46,300 bases of DNA from a virus. Made by a program: the position numbers and the translations under genes. The stretch is from the IMG/VR virus record IMGVR_UViG_3300013102_000013, positions 1 to 46,300 of that record; one strand, written 5' to 3'. How positions within the stretch are numbered: the stretch's first letter is position 1; every line of letters starts with the position of its first letter. The notes beneath the pieces are model-generated. The model ran no database searches. It was not told where the DNA came from and saw only the letters and a program-made list of their open reading frames with translations. Positions 7,661 to 15,305 of the stretch are shown here, one piece after another.

Positions 7661-8557
7661 ATGAGTGATGAACAAATCGCCAGCCAGAGCGAAGACGTTC
7701 AAGAAGATGCAGTACAAGGTGCCTTGGCAATGTTTGATCTATTGCCGGAGCAAGTTGAAGAACAAGAAATCGAGACCGAGGAAGAACCTCCCGCCATAGA
7801 GGAACCGACTGACGTCTTCAAGGTGAAGTTCAATAAAGGCGAAGTCGAAATTCCCAAAGAAAAATGGGAAGAAACCATGCAGATGGGACTTGCCTTGCCC
7901 AAGGAACGTGAGCGCAAGGAACAATACGAATCAGCCTTGAAACGAGCCGCCAAACTCGCAGGGTATGACGATGTTAATCAGTATCTCACGAACCTGGACA
8001 CCATTGAACAACAAGCCATTGAACATAAATCGAATGAAATTGACGCTTTGAAACAGCAGATGCTTCAGGAATATGCGGATGCCGGCTTTGATCCAGCCAC
8101 GCTGGAGAACTTCATCGACAATCACCCATTGTTTGTGAACGCTAAAGCTACAGCGGAGCGGGAACAGCAAGCCCTCGCTGCACAGAAGACGCAGCAAGCC
8201 GAGGAAGCAAAACTTCAGGGATGGAAAGACCTGTTTGCCAAGTATCCCACACTCGCTGAGACCATGAGCGAAGACGGTAAGGCAGAATGGTTCACGCCTG
8301 AACTGGAAGCCAAGGTAGCCCGCGGGTATGACCCTATTGATGCTTACGAACTGGTGAACCGAAACACCATCACTGCTGAGGAACGCCGACTTGCTGAACA
8401 GAACGTGCTTAAACAACAACGGCTGAATAAACGTGCTGCAATCGGTACGGATACTGCTCCAGCAGACAATGAACCCGCAGTACCAAAGGAAATAAGTGAC
8501 GCTTTTGCGCTATTCGGACTTGATCCGAAAGCTGCTAAAAAATACATTACAAAGTGA
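7661..8557 (+). CDS. Capsid scaffold protein
   Basis: 298 residues from ATG 7661 (AAGGAGTG 9 bases upstream; an earlier in-frame TTG at 7652 is less likely). Very acidic N-terminus (Glu-rich residues 1-55), then the segment VFKVKFNKGEVEIPKEKWEE and a long charged coiled coil (about 80-185). The C-terminal third is helical with a basic patch (LKQQRLNKRAAI) and ends DPKAAKKYITK, which could bind coat protein. Composition, size and position between portal and major capsid are those of internal scaffolding proteins that shape the procapsid and leave before DNA enters. Confidence 0.82.
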   Translation: MSDEQIASQSEDVQEDAVQGALAMFDLLPEQVEEQEIETEEEPPAIEEPTDVFKVKFNKGEVEIPKEKWEETMQMGLALPKERERKEQYESALKRAAKLAGYDDVNQYLTNLDTIEQQAIEHKSNEIDALKQQMLQEYADAGFDPATLENFIDNHPLFVNAKATAEREQQALAAQKTQQAEEAKLQGWKDLFAKYPTLAETMSEDGKAEWFTPELEAKVARGYDPIDAYELVNRNTITAEERRLAEQNVLKQQRLNKRAAIGTDTAPADNEPAVPKEISDAFALFGLDPKAAKKYITK

Positions 8558-8568
8558 GGTAAACAACT

Positions 8569-8988
8569 ATGCCAGCAGGATTCAATTTTGTTTTCAATGA
8601 CTACGGCGCACCTTCACACCGTATTAGTTCCATTATGGCGACAAACGCCGAAGCATTCACCGACGGTGAAGCGGTTAAACTTGCTTCGGGTCGATGGACA
8701 AAAGCTACAAACGGTGCGAACATTGCCGGATTTGCTAATCAAACACTTGCCGCAGGTACGAATCAGTACTTGGATGTTGTCCTTGCCCGTGAGGGTGACT
8801 GGTTCGAAGCTCCTTACACTGGTACGCCTGACGTAGCCTTTGTTGTAGGCTGTGAAGTGGCAGACGTTGCAACCGATGGAATGTCTGTACTCGCGTCTGA
8901 CGTGACTGGTGGCCCGTTCTCTGTCCTTGAAGTCAACACCGTTAAAGCAACATGCAAGATCAAAGTCAAAAAACGGGTCTTTTCATAA
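8569..8988 (+). CDS. Probable capsid decoration or cement protein
   Basis: 139 residues, beta-rich, Gly/Ala/Thr-rich. Segments such as FTDGEAVKLASGRWTKAT and NIAGFANQTLAAGTNQYLDV suggest a compact beta-barrel of the kind seen in head decoration proteins. It lies 11 bases after the scaffold gene and 17 bases before the major capsid gene, the usual place for a decoration protein. No diagnostic motif was found; the assignment rests on position and composition. Confidence 0.6.
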   Translation: MPAGFNFVFNDYGAPSHRISSIMATNAEAFTDGEAVKLASGRWTKATNGANIAGFANQTLAAGTNQYLDVVLAREGDWFEAPYTGTPDVAFVVGCEVADVATDGMSVLASDVTGGPFSVLEVNTVKATCKIKVKKRVFS

Positions 8989-9005
8989 GAGAGGGGTAAA
9001 ATAAC

Positions 9006-9974
9006 ATGCAAACAGCACTCCAATGGGACAAAAACGTCCTTGAACCGGTATTCCGTGAACTGTATACACGCGAAATGAGCAACAAAAAGGACTACGTTCC
9101 GGCGATGTTCGATGTTCAGAAGTCCGACAAGGCGACTGAAAGCGTTGAAATGATCGGCGGCGAAGGGCTGATGGAGGATTGGAAGTATTCCAACAACCAA
9201 GTCAAGTACGAAGATGTGGATCAACTATGGCAGAAATACTTCACACACGCCAAGTACTCTTTGGGCCGTGAGATTGATCGTGATTTCGTGGACGATCTGA
9301 AACTGACTGCCATTCGTGACCGCATCCGTTCTTTGGCTGATGCCGTATACAAAACGCAGCAGTACCAGGGCGCACAGTGGTTCAACAACGGTATGCTCAC
9401 TACAACCGCCGTGGACTACCGTGGACGCACGTACAACGCCGCTCTGCCGGATGGACAAGCCTTGTTCTCCACAGCCCATCCGTACAGCCCTACCAACGCT
9501 ACAGACACTCAGTCCAACTTGATTACCGATGTGCTTTCCATTGACTCCTTTGACACAGCGTTTGTGAAAATGCAGGGGTGGAAAGACGATAAAGGAAACC
9601 TGATGTCCGCTATGGGCGACACCTTGTTCGTAGGTCCTGCTCTTCGCCGTACTGCACTGCAAATCGCCGGCCTGCCTGACCCAGGGTCTAAGATGAACTA
9701 CGAGCCAGGAAGCGCAGACTTCAACCAGAACGTTTATGCAGACGGCAGTATCAAAGTCGTGGTTAATCCGTTCTTCTCGAACTCCACACAATGGGTGCTG
9801 GCTGACTCAACGCGAATGATGAACGCCATGAAGTGGTTTAACCGACGCTTGCCCGAGACTGGCTCCATTACAGACTTTGACACGGAAATCGCCAAATACA
9901 AAGTTGTGAAACGCTGCTCATTCGGTACGATTGACTGGTCGTTTGCTGTTGGATCTACTGGCGCAGGTGCATAA
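9006..9974 (+). CDS. Major capsid protein (HK97 fold, gpT-like)
   Basis: 322 residues. The charged helical N-arm, the segment SLADAVYKTQQYQGAQWFNN, the loop DGQALFSTAHPYSP and the C-terminal beta sheet (SIKVVVNPFF, WVLADST) match coat proteins of the Mu gpT-like/HK97-fold group often found with P22-like portals. The order scaffold - decoration - coat is as expected. It builds the icosahedral shell. A GAGAGGGG ribosome site precedes ATG. The coding sequence is strongly codon-biased, consistent with high expression. Confidence 0.9.
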   Translation: MQTALQWDKNVLEPVFRELYTREMSNKKDYVPAMFDVQKSDKATESVEMIGGEGLMEDWKYSNNQVKYEDVDQLWQKYFTHAKYSLGREIDRDFVDDLKLTAIRDRIRSLADAVYKTQQYQGAQWFNNGMLTTTAVDYRGRTYNAALPDGQALFSTAHPYSPTNATDTQSNLITDVLSIDSFDTAFVKMQGWKDDKGNLMSAMGDTLFVGPALRRTALQIAGLPDPGSKMNYEPGSADFNQNVYADGSIKVVVNPFFSNSTQWVLADSTRMMNAMKWFNRRLPETGSITDFDTEIAKYKVVKRCSFGTIDWSFAVGSTGAGA

Positions 9975-9985
9975 GGGGGTAGCGT

Positions 9986-10303
9986 ATGAATACTTCATCG
10001 ATTGGCATTAAGAAGATCGGTTCACCGGAAAAAAGCTTTGTCTCTGACCTGTTTGTCGTGACAGCCACTATTGATCCTGCAAGCTTGGCTACGGTCACAG
10101 GAGCAGTCACAGCGGCAATCACAGTCACTGGCGCGGCTTTGGGCGATCGGGTCGAGCTGTTTCCACCGGCCGACATGCAGGGCGTGCATGCTTTCGGGTA
10201 TGTGTCCGCTGCAAATGCGGTGAAAGTATCCTTCTTTAACCCAACTGGCGCGACCGTGGATCTCGCTTCGGGGTCATGGACAATCCATGTGATTAGGAAG
10301 TGA
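9986..10303 (+). CDS. Small beta-sandwich structural protein
   Basis: 105 residues behind GGGGGTAGCGT. It looks like an all-beta domain: alternating Val/Thr strands (ATVTGAVTAAITVTGAAL) then DRVELFPPADMQGVHAFGYV and WTIHVIRK at the end. Short proteins of this pattern commonly follow the major capsid gene in short-tailed phages and also occur as tail-fibre end domains. Likely a virion component; exact role unknown. Confidence 0.6.
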   Translation: MNTSSIGIKKIGSPEKSFVSDLFVVTATIDPASLATVTGAVTAAITVTGAALGDRVELFPPADMQGVHAFGYVSAANAVKVSFFNPTGATVDLASGSWTIHVIRK

Positions 10304-10308
10304 AGCGG

Positions 10309-10479
10309 ATGGAACAAAAGGTCGGATTTGAAACCAGCGTGAAACAAAACAAAGTCAGATATGTCGCTCTGCAGCGCATCAAGCCAGACATGAACGCTTC
10401 TGAAAAGAAGGGTGCTGAAATCTGGAACGAAATGGTGAACTGGATTCGTGACCATGGCGGAATGGAGGACAAGGAATAG
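10309..10479 (+). CDS. Small hypothetical protein after the capsid genes
   Basis: 56 residues with start 5 bases after the preceding gene and a GAAG-type site. Charged, helical, Lys/Glu-rich (KPDMNASEKKGAEIWNEMVN) with a C-terminal WIRDHGGMEDKE. No family recognised. Its stop codon is embedded in the terminator stem that closes the head-gene transcript. Confidence 0.6.
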   Translation: MEQKVGFETSVKQNKVRYVALQRIKPDMNASEKKGAEIWNEMVNWIRDHGGMEDKE

Positions 10480-10500
10480 GGGGCTTCGGCTCCCTTTTTT
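10479..10500 (+). terminator. Rho-independent terminator closing the head genes
   Basis: Stem GGGGGC/GCTCCC with a TTCG tetraloop, followed directly by six T residues. The first base of the stem is the last base of the preceding stop codon. Tail genes downstream therefore need either partial read-through, which would lower tail relative to capsid expression, or another promoter. Confidence 0.85.
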
Positions 10501-10511
10501 CTTTATAAACT

Positions 10512-10769
10512 ATGACAAAATACCGTATAGAAATAGATGCCTTAAATGCTATGATAGAAGCACAGAACAAAACCAATGAACTGCTGGAAAAGCTATTGGA
10601 GGTGAATCATGTTAGTACAGGACATACTGGAAGAGATCATCGAGAAGCTGCCGGAGAACACCATGCCCGTAGTGTCAATACTGCGAAAGATAACCCAAGT
10701 AAGGGACAGGCTACTACGAAACCTAAGCGCGTCACAGGCGCAAAGCGAGGCGCTAAATCAAACGTTTGA
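10512..10769 (+). CDS. Possible coiled-coil protein overlapping the adaptor gene
   Basis: 85 residues. The first 33 form a good amphipathic helix (IEIDALNAMIEAQNKTNELL); the remainder is basic and low complexity (KPKRVTGAKRGAKSNV). It begins 12 bases after the terminator with no Shine-Dalgarno sequence, and its last 161 bases overlap the adaptor gene in another frame. Either a genuine overlapping gene or a frame that only looks coding at its 5' end. Uncertain. Confidence 0.35.
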   Translation: MTKYRIEIDALNAMIEAQNKTNELLEKLLEVNHVSTGHTGRDHREAAGEHHARSVNTAKDNPSKGQATTKPKRVTGAKRGAKSNV

Positions 10770-11220
10770 TCTAACAGCCGGGAACGGTGAACTAGCGCTC
10801 ATATGCCCTCCTGACAACGTGACAGAGGTCGCTATTCGTAATGCCATCTACACCAATGTGACGTACAACGATGATTCCTTAGACTGGCTCAGAATCCCGC
10901 TGAAACACTTCAATGAGCAAGAACGTGACCCGTACTATTACTTTGTTGCGGGAAAGATCGGTGTATATCCACCGCCACTGTATGATACGTTCTACGGGAT
11001 TAAAATATTCTACACGCAGGTGATCGGCGCTCTGACCTTGGATGATCTGAACAACGGTAGCGGGTTTGACCCGAACTTTGACATGCTGCTGGTGTATGGC
11101 GTGTTAAAAGATATTCTACCCACCGGAAACGAATACTATTCACGCTATCAAGAGATATATGAAGAATACCGCAATGCCACAAGCGGGTATGAACACTTTG
11201 TCATAAAGGGGCGCTGGTAA
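10609..11220 (+). CDS. Head-tail adaptor protein
   Basis: 203 residues behind TTGGAGGTGAATC. The mainly helical N-terminus (ILEEIIEKLPEN) and C-terminus (YYSRYQEIYEEYRNAT) around a beta insertion (AIYTNVTYNDD, GKIGVYPPP) match the topology of T7 gp11/P22 gp4-like adaptors that ring the portal. A second protein of the same general type lies at 14745. It is the first clear tail-module gene after the capsid terminator and overlaps the next gene's start by one base. Confidence 0.65.
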   Translation: MLVQDILEEIIEKLPENTMPVVSILRKITQVRDRLLRNLSASQAQSEALNQTFDLTAGNGELALICPPDNVTEVAIRNAIYTNVTYNDDSLDWLRIPLKHFNEQERDPYYYFVAGKIGVYPPPLYDTFYGIKIFYTQVIGALTLDDLNNGSGFDPNFDMLLVYGVLKDILPTGNEYYSRYQEIYEEYRNATSGYEHFVIKGRW

Positions 11221-12920
11221 TGACACAATATCCATGGAGCAACACAACTAATAACATCGCTGCCGAGAATGATTCGAGGTATGAGACGCCGGGAGGAGCG
11301 CAAGCAAAGGCAGATGCCGCTCTGGAGGACGCGAAAGAGTACACTGATGCTAAACTAGCCTTGCCAGAACTGCCGATTGCGAATGAAGCCATTGTAGAAC
11401 GTCACTACCGCACGGAGAGTGTGAGTACACGGACTATTGCACAAAAGGCAGTTACACGCTCAAAGATCGGCACAGGTGCGGTAGGTTCGCAAGAACTTGA
11501 CCCCACGTTGTTGCAGAACTATGGAGATATTGCGGTACAAGCGAAGTTTCAAGAAGTTGATGAACAGTTGGCGGATATAGCGCTTAACGTCAAAAATTAT
11601 GGAGCTATAGGTGACGGAGTGACCGACGATACTGCCGCAATTCAGGCAGCAATAGATACCGCAGCTGCAAACGGATACGGATCGGTATATATTCCCGAGG
11701 GAACTTTTATTTTTACTGCTTTCACCTTGAAGAGTGGAGTTACTATTAGAGGTAATGGGGTAAGATCAACGGTTCTCAGGTCTCTTCTAATAACGGGTCC
11801 GTTCGTAACCATAGAAGGGATAACGGGCGCGCCGCTTTCGTACATGGGATTCGAGCAACTTATCATCATAACTCCTAATATAGGTCCAGGAGAGACATTG
11901 CTGCAGATGTCTAAAGCTTATTATTTCCAGTGTACCGATGTTAGATTTTTTGGAGGGTCCTTGAGACAGGGGAAAGGCGTGCATGCGATAGGGTCAAACG
12001 TAGGTTATTATGGAACCTTCACCCGCGTTGGATTCTCGTCATTCGACATTGGCGTGATGCTACAGGACAGTGCTAATGCCCACCGTTTCTTTGCCTGCGA
12101 TTTCTATAACTGTAACATCGATGCTGAGATCATCGACTCTAATGGTATTAACTTTTTTGGATGTACTTTTCAAGATTTCCATAAAAAAGCTGTTTATTTT
12201 AATGATTCAGGTGCAGGTAAAACTAATCGTAATAGCTTATTTGGCTGCTACATTGAGGCAATCGGAAGCGGTACAGAAGTTGAGTGCGGGATCGAAATAA
12301 ACAGTACAACACGAACAACGATGCTATACGGAAATTTATATAACAATTTACGATCAGCACATCCTGAGGTAATTGACGGTAGCAAAACTACGACACGTTT
12401 AGAATGGGGGAGTACTTCGTATTCTGAAACGTTAAAACTTCCTACATTCACAAACTTTCCATCATTCGATGATGCAACCAAACCATTAGCGATTTCAGAG
12501 ACAAGGGGGTCAATTGCCCATCTAACAACCACCGGACAAGTTGATAAGCTAGGGGCGATAATGAACAACGCTGCTGGTACTCCCCTCTGGTCGCAGGTAA
12601 TGGTGGCAGTAAGCAATGTTTTAAATCTATCAGGGTTAACGCTACAAAATGGAAAAATTCAGCAGTTTAATGATGGAAACATTTTACTTGGAACGTTAGC
12701 TGATACGACAGAGAGACAGTTGAATTATGATACTGGTTTTAAAATGGTTAGGTATCATGATGGTGCTGGTTGGCACTACTTACAAGGGAATCGGTCAGGA
12801 ACAACTGCCAATAGACCAACGATACGATTTGTAGGGATGGAATACTTTGATGCCACACTAAACAAACCTGTGTGGTGGAATGGGACGGTATGGGTTGACG
12901 CTACAGGCACAACAGCTTAA
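11220..12920 (+). CDS. Tailspike/receptor-binding protein with pectate-lyase-like beta-helix
   Basis: 566 residues. Residues 1-40 are a short virion anchor (PWSN...AEND-SRYETPGGAQ) shared with the protein at 13117. A helical linker follows. The signature NYGAIGDGVTDDTAAIQAA occurs at about 124-142, marking the pectate-lyase-superfamily right-handed beta-helix, and Gly/Asn-rich repeated strands continue to about 400. The C-terminus (GTTANRPT...KPVWWNGTVWVDATG) is a small beta domain common at the tips of phage tail proteins. Probable role: binding to, and perhaps cutting, a cell-surface polysaccharide. The catalytic residues cannot be assigned by eye. Confidence 0.88.
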   Translation: MTQYPWSNTTNNIAAENDSRYETPGGAQAKADAALEDAKEYTDAKLALPELPIANEAIVERHYRTESVSTRTIAQKAVTRSKIGTGAVGSQELDPTLLQNYGDIAVQAKFQEVDEQLADIALNVKNYGAIGDGVTDDTAAIQAAIDTAAANGYGSVYIPEGTFIFTAFTLKSGVTIRGNGVRSTVLRSLLITGPFVTIEGITGAPLSYMGFEQLIIITPNIGPGETLLQMSKAYYFQCTDVRFFGGSLRQGKGVHAIGSNVGYYGTFTRVGFSSFDIGVMLQDSANAHRFFACDFYNCNIDAEIIDSNGINFFGCTFQDFHKKAVYFNDSGAGKTNRNSLFGCYIEAIGSGTEVECGIEINSTTRTTMLYGNLYNNLRSAHPEVIDGSKTTTRLEWGSTSYSETLKLPTFTNFPSFDDATKPLAISETRGSIAHLTTTGQVDKLGAIMNNAAGTPLWSQVMVAVSNVLNLSGLTLQNGKIQQFNDGNILLGTLADTTERQLNYDTGFKMVRYHDGAGWHYLQGNRSGTTANRPTIRFVGMEYFDATLNKPVWWNGTVWVDATGTTA

Positions 12921-12932
12921 GTAGGAATTATC

Positions 12933-13001
12933 ATGGACATGAAGATACCAATAACTATGCCCCGTCTGTGGATTCTGGTGCAGTTGATTGCTGAGCATTA
13001 G
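12933..13001 (+). CDS. Possible 22-residue peptide
   Basis: A short open frame (MDMKIPITMPRLWILVQLIA and two more residues) with only a weak AGGAA site upstream, between two tailspike genes. Hydrophobic. I list it because this interval otherwise holds no gene before 13043; it may be chance. Confidence 0.2.
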   Translation: MDMKIPITMPRLWILVQLIAEH

Positions 13002-13042
13002 GCCCAAACTGTTCACCACCATAAACCGAAAGGAGGCAACAC

Positions 13043-13120
13043 ATGTCAACAAAACTCAAACAACTCCAAGCCGCAGCCAAAGCCAAGACGGCGGCAGGAC
13101 AACGAGGTGACCACGCATGA
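13043..13120 (+). CDS. 25-residue basic peptide coupled to the SGNH tail protein
   Basis: A perfect AAAGGAGGCAACAC site precedes ATG. The product is Lys/Ala/Gln-rich and helical (STKLKQLQAAAKAKTAAGQ). Its stop overlaps the start of the 13117 gene (ATGA), so it could act as a coupling leader for the second receptor-binding protein or be a tiny structural peptide. No family recognised. Confidence 0.5.
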   Translation: MSTKLKQLQAAAKAKTAAGQRGDHA

Positions 13121-14733
13121 CACTACCATGGCAAGGCACCACACCGGAGATCAGCGCAGAAGCAGACTCGCGGTATGAAACACCGGGAGGGGCACAGAAC
13201 AAAGTAAACGTCTCACAGGCGTACTTTCTAAACTTACTAAAAATTGCGGTCACAGGTCTAAATAGTGGGTCTGAATCGGCAATAGCAAGGTACAGCGAAC
13301 CGTATGGCATTGCATATGAGTGGTTGCAAGACCGCTTAGATGAAGCGGACAGAAGAGATATCAGTTATGAAAACCGGATCTCACTTCAACCTATTGCAAT
13401 TGATCGCTTCCGTGTATTGTCTAGAGAGCTTAACAAAGAGTCTGCTATTGTTGTTATTGGGGATTCAATTTCCGAAGGTTCCACAGCAACCGATTTCCAA
13501 AATGATGCTTATGTGGGCATCCTCAGGAAAGCATTGAACATAGAATATGCAAACAAAAACTTTGGTTATGAAAGTGTTTATGTCGATCCTACCAAAAACA
13601 AATACCACACCTTAAGTTCGTTTAACTTCTCCTTAGACCTTAACCCTAATTATTACGGGGGAGTAGTGGCAAAAAGCGTTATCAACGGCGCTTATTTGAT
13701 TACAACATACATTGGAAAGGACCTAAAGTTAGTCTATGCAGGACGTGCAGACGGTGGTGTTTTAAGTGTGACAGTAGACGGAACGTTATGGGGTTATATA
13801 GATACTAGCGTGATCGGTAATTATCCAAATGGTTGTATCTCACTTCCGATCATTACCTCAACGTGGGACGAGCATGTTGTCATTTTTCAAAAAACAGACA
13901 CCAAACCGACGGATATTTGTGGAATGATTTACTATGAAGACGTGAATAAGTTTCAGCCGATGGTTCAAAATGTGAGTCGTTCGGGCATTTATGCGTCACA
14001 GATCCCTAACACCATCTTAGAACAGTACACTGAAAACAAAATGGTGATCCTTGCGCTTGGCGTGAATGATTTCGGAGTTTCTGCTTCGGTTTCTTTGTAT
14101 CGTTCAAAACTAGAATATGTCGCAAGTCGCATTGCTACTAGTAAAGGGACGCTGATCTTCGTTGATTTCATATTCAGTGAGCCATCCTCAAACCTTTATA
14201 AAAAAGCGATGCGAGAAGTGGCGTTGTCTTATCCGCAGTTCGGTTACATCGACTTTGCAAAAGTTTGGTTTGGTAACACTGCTGAAAATATAGCTTCGGG
14301 ATTATTAAATCCAGATGGCGTTCATCCTACTGACTACGGGCATGAACAGATTGCACAGGTATTATTGCGTAATCTTAACCTGCCTTACTCCAAACAATCA
14401 GTTAAATACGTTCCAGATCCGAGCTTCGTACCCCTAAGTTTGAAAAATGGATGGACAGCGTTCAATTCTGGCACAGACATCCCCGCTTATCGCTTAGGAA
14501 TAGAAGGGATATTGACACTACGAGGGATTCTTAAACCAGGTACATTATCCGTTGGGGTTGTGATGGCTACTCTTCCAAAAGGGAGAAGACCTAAGAAATT
14601 AAAAGTCATTGCAACCACAGCCAATGGATTGCCTACGGAAATTAAGATCAACACAGACGGCACCGTTGTTTTGTCAGGAGAGAACGGAGCGGACTTTGTA
14701 ACCTTGGATAATATCAGCTTTCAGATTGATTAG
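13117..14733 (+). CDS. Tail protein with SGNH/GDSL hydrolase domain
   Basis: 538 residues. Residues 1-30 (LPWQ...AEADSRYETPGGAQNK) match the anchor of the beta-helix tailspike at 11220. From about residue 108 comes an SGNH esterase-fold domain: block I VVIGDSISEG with Ser117, the conserved Asn in LALGVNDFG, and the Asp400-x-x-His403 pair in NPDGVHPT. A beta-rich C-terminal domain follows (about 430-538). Such enzymes remove acetyl or acyl groups from surface glycans, so this is probably a second receptor-binding enzyme acting with the beta-helix protein. Codon usage is more AT-rich than in flanking structural genes, consistent with module exchange. Confidence 0.85.
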   Translation: MTLPWQGTTPEISAEADSRYETPGGAQNKVNVSQAYFLNLLKIAVTGLNSGSESAIARYSEPYGIAYEWLQDRLDEADRRDISYENRISLQPIAIDRFRVLSRELNKESAIVVIGDSISEGSTATDFQNDAYVGILRKALNIEYANKNFGYESVYVDPTKNKYHTLSSFNFSLDLNPNYYGGVVAKSVINGAYLITTYIGKDLKLVYAGRADGGVLSVTVDGTLWGYIDTSVIGNYPNGCISLPIITSTWDEHVVIFQKTDTKPTDICGMIYYEDVNKFQPMVQNVSRSGIYASQIPNTILEQYTENKMVILALGVNDFGVSASVSLYRSKLEYVASRIATSKGTLIFVDFIFSEPSSNLYKKAMREVALSYPQFGYIDFAKVWFGNTAENIASGLLNPDGVHPTDYGHEQIAQVLLRNLNLPYSKQSVKYVPDPSFVPLSLKNGWTAFNSGTDIPAYRLGIEGILTLRGILKPGTLSVGVVMATLPKGRRPKKLKVIATTANGLPTEIKINTDGTVVLSGENGADFVTLDNISFQID

Positions 14734-14744
14734 GGGGCGTTTGA

Positions 14745-15305
14745 ATGTTAATTAGTGCGATCATTACAGAAGCGGACATTATCGTCCCGAATGAAGTTTC
14801 CGTCCAAGATAAAGTCATTGTTTTGACAGCGTTAAACCAAGACTTTTTTAATGTGGTTAAGATTCCGCGAATCGCTACTTTTATACCCATTAAAGACCAG
14901 ACGAATTACAGTTTACCTACCGATGTCAGACTTAAAAACATTGACCTTGTGATGTGTGGCGTAATCAAGTATAAAGAGCTTCTACCTAGCGCCACTAACC
15001 CTATGGAGAACACTTTCACTTTTGATGATTCCGTGTATACCCTTTCTTTACGTCCTGCACCGTACCAAGCAGGGCTACAAGCGCTTGTGAGATATAATCG
15101 TATTGCGACTAGTATCTTTAGCTCAACTAACTTAAATGTATCGCCTGATTTCCCAGAGGAATACCATTATAGTTTGGTGCTTGGACTAGCTGCTTACCTT
15201 GCTCAAACGCAGGATGATGCGATTAAAGCTTCAAACTATGAGAACCAATACAAAGCGATGTGGAACGTATCAGCACAAAACTACGCCAAGGAGGTAACGA
15301 AATGA
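14745..15305 (+). CDS. Second adaptor/head-completion protein
   Basis: 186 residues. Beta segments (NYSLPTDVRLKNIDLVMCG, YTLSLRPAPYQAGLQALVRY) lie between an N-terminal helical part and C-terminal helices (YHYSLVLGLAAYLAQTQDDA, YENQYKAMWNVSAQNYAKE). The general plan is like the adaptor at 10609, though direct similarity is weak by eye. Its stop overlaps the start of the nozzle gene by 4 bases. Likely part of the ring stack connecting portal to tail. Confidence 0.6.
   Translation: MLISAIITEADIIVPNEVSVQDKVIVLTALNQDFFNVVKIPRIATFIPIKDQTNYSLPTDVRLKNIDLVMCGVIKYKELLPSATNPMENTFTFDDSVYTLSLRPAPYQAGLQALVRYNRIATSIFSSTNLNVSPDFPEEYHYSLVLGLAAYLAQTQDDAIKASNYENQYKAMWNVSAQNYAKEVTK

Noticed and set aside
7591-7661. 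GGGCT...AGCCC inverted repeat before the scaffold gene, considered as a terminator
   Set aside because: No T run follows and termination would cut the head operon; at most a weak attenuator.
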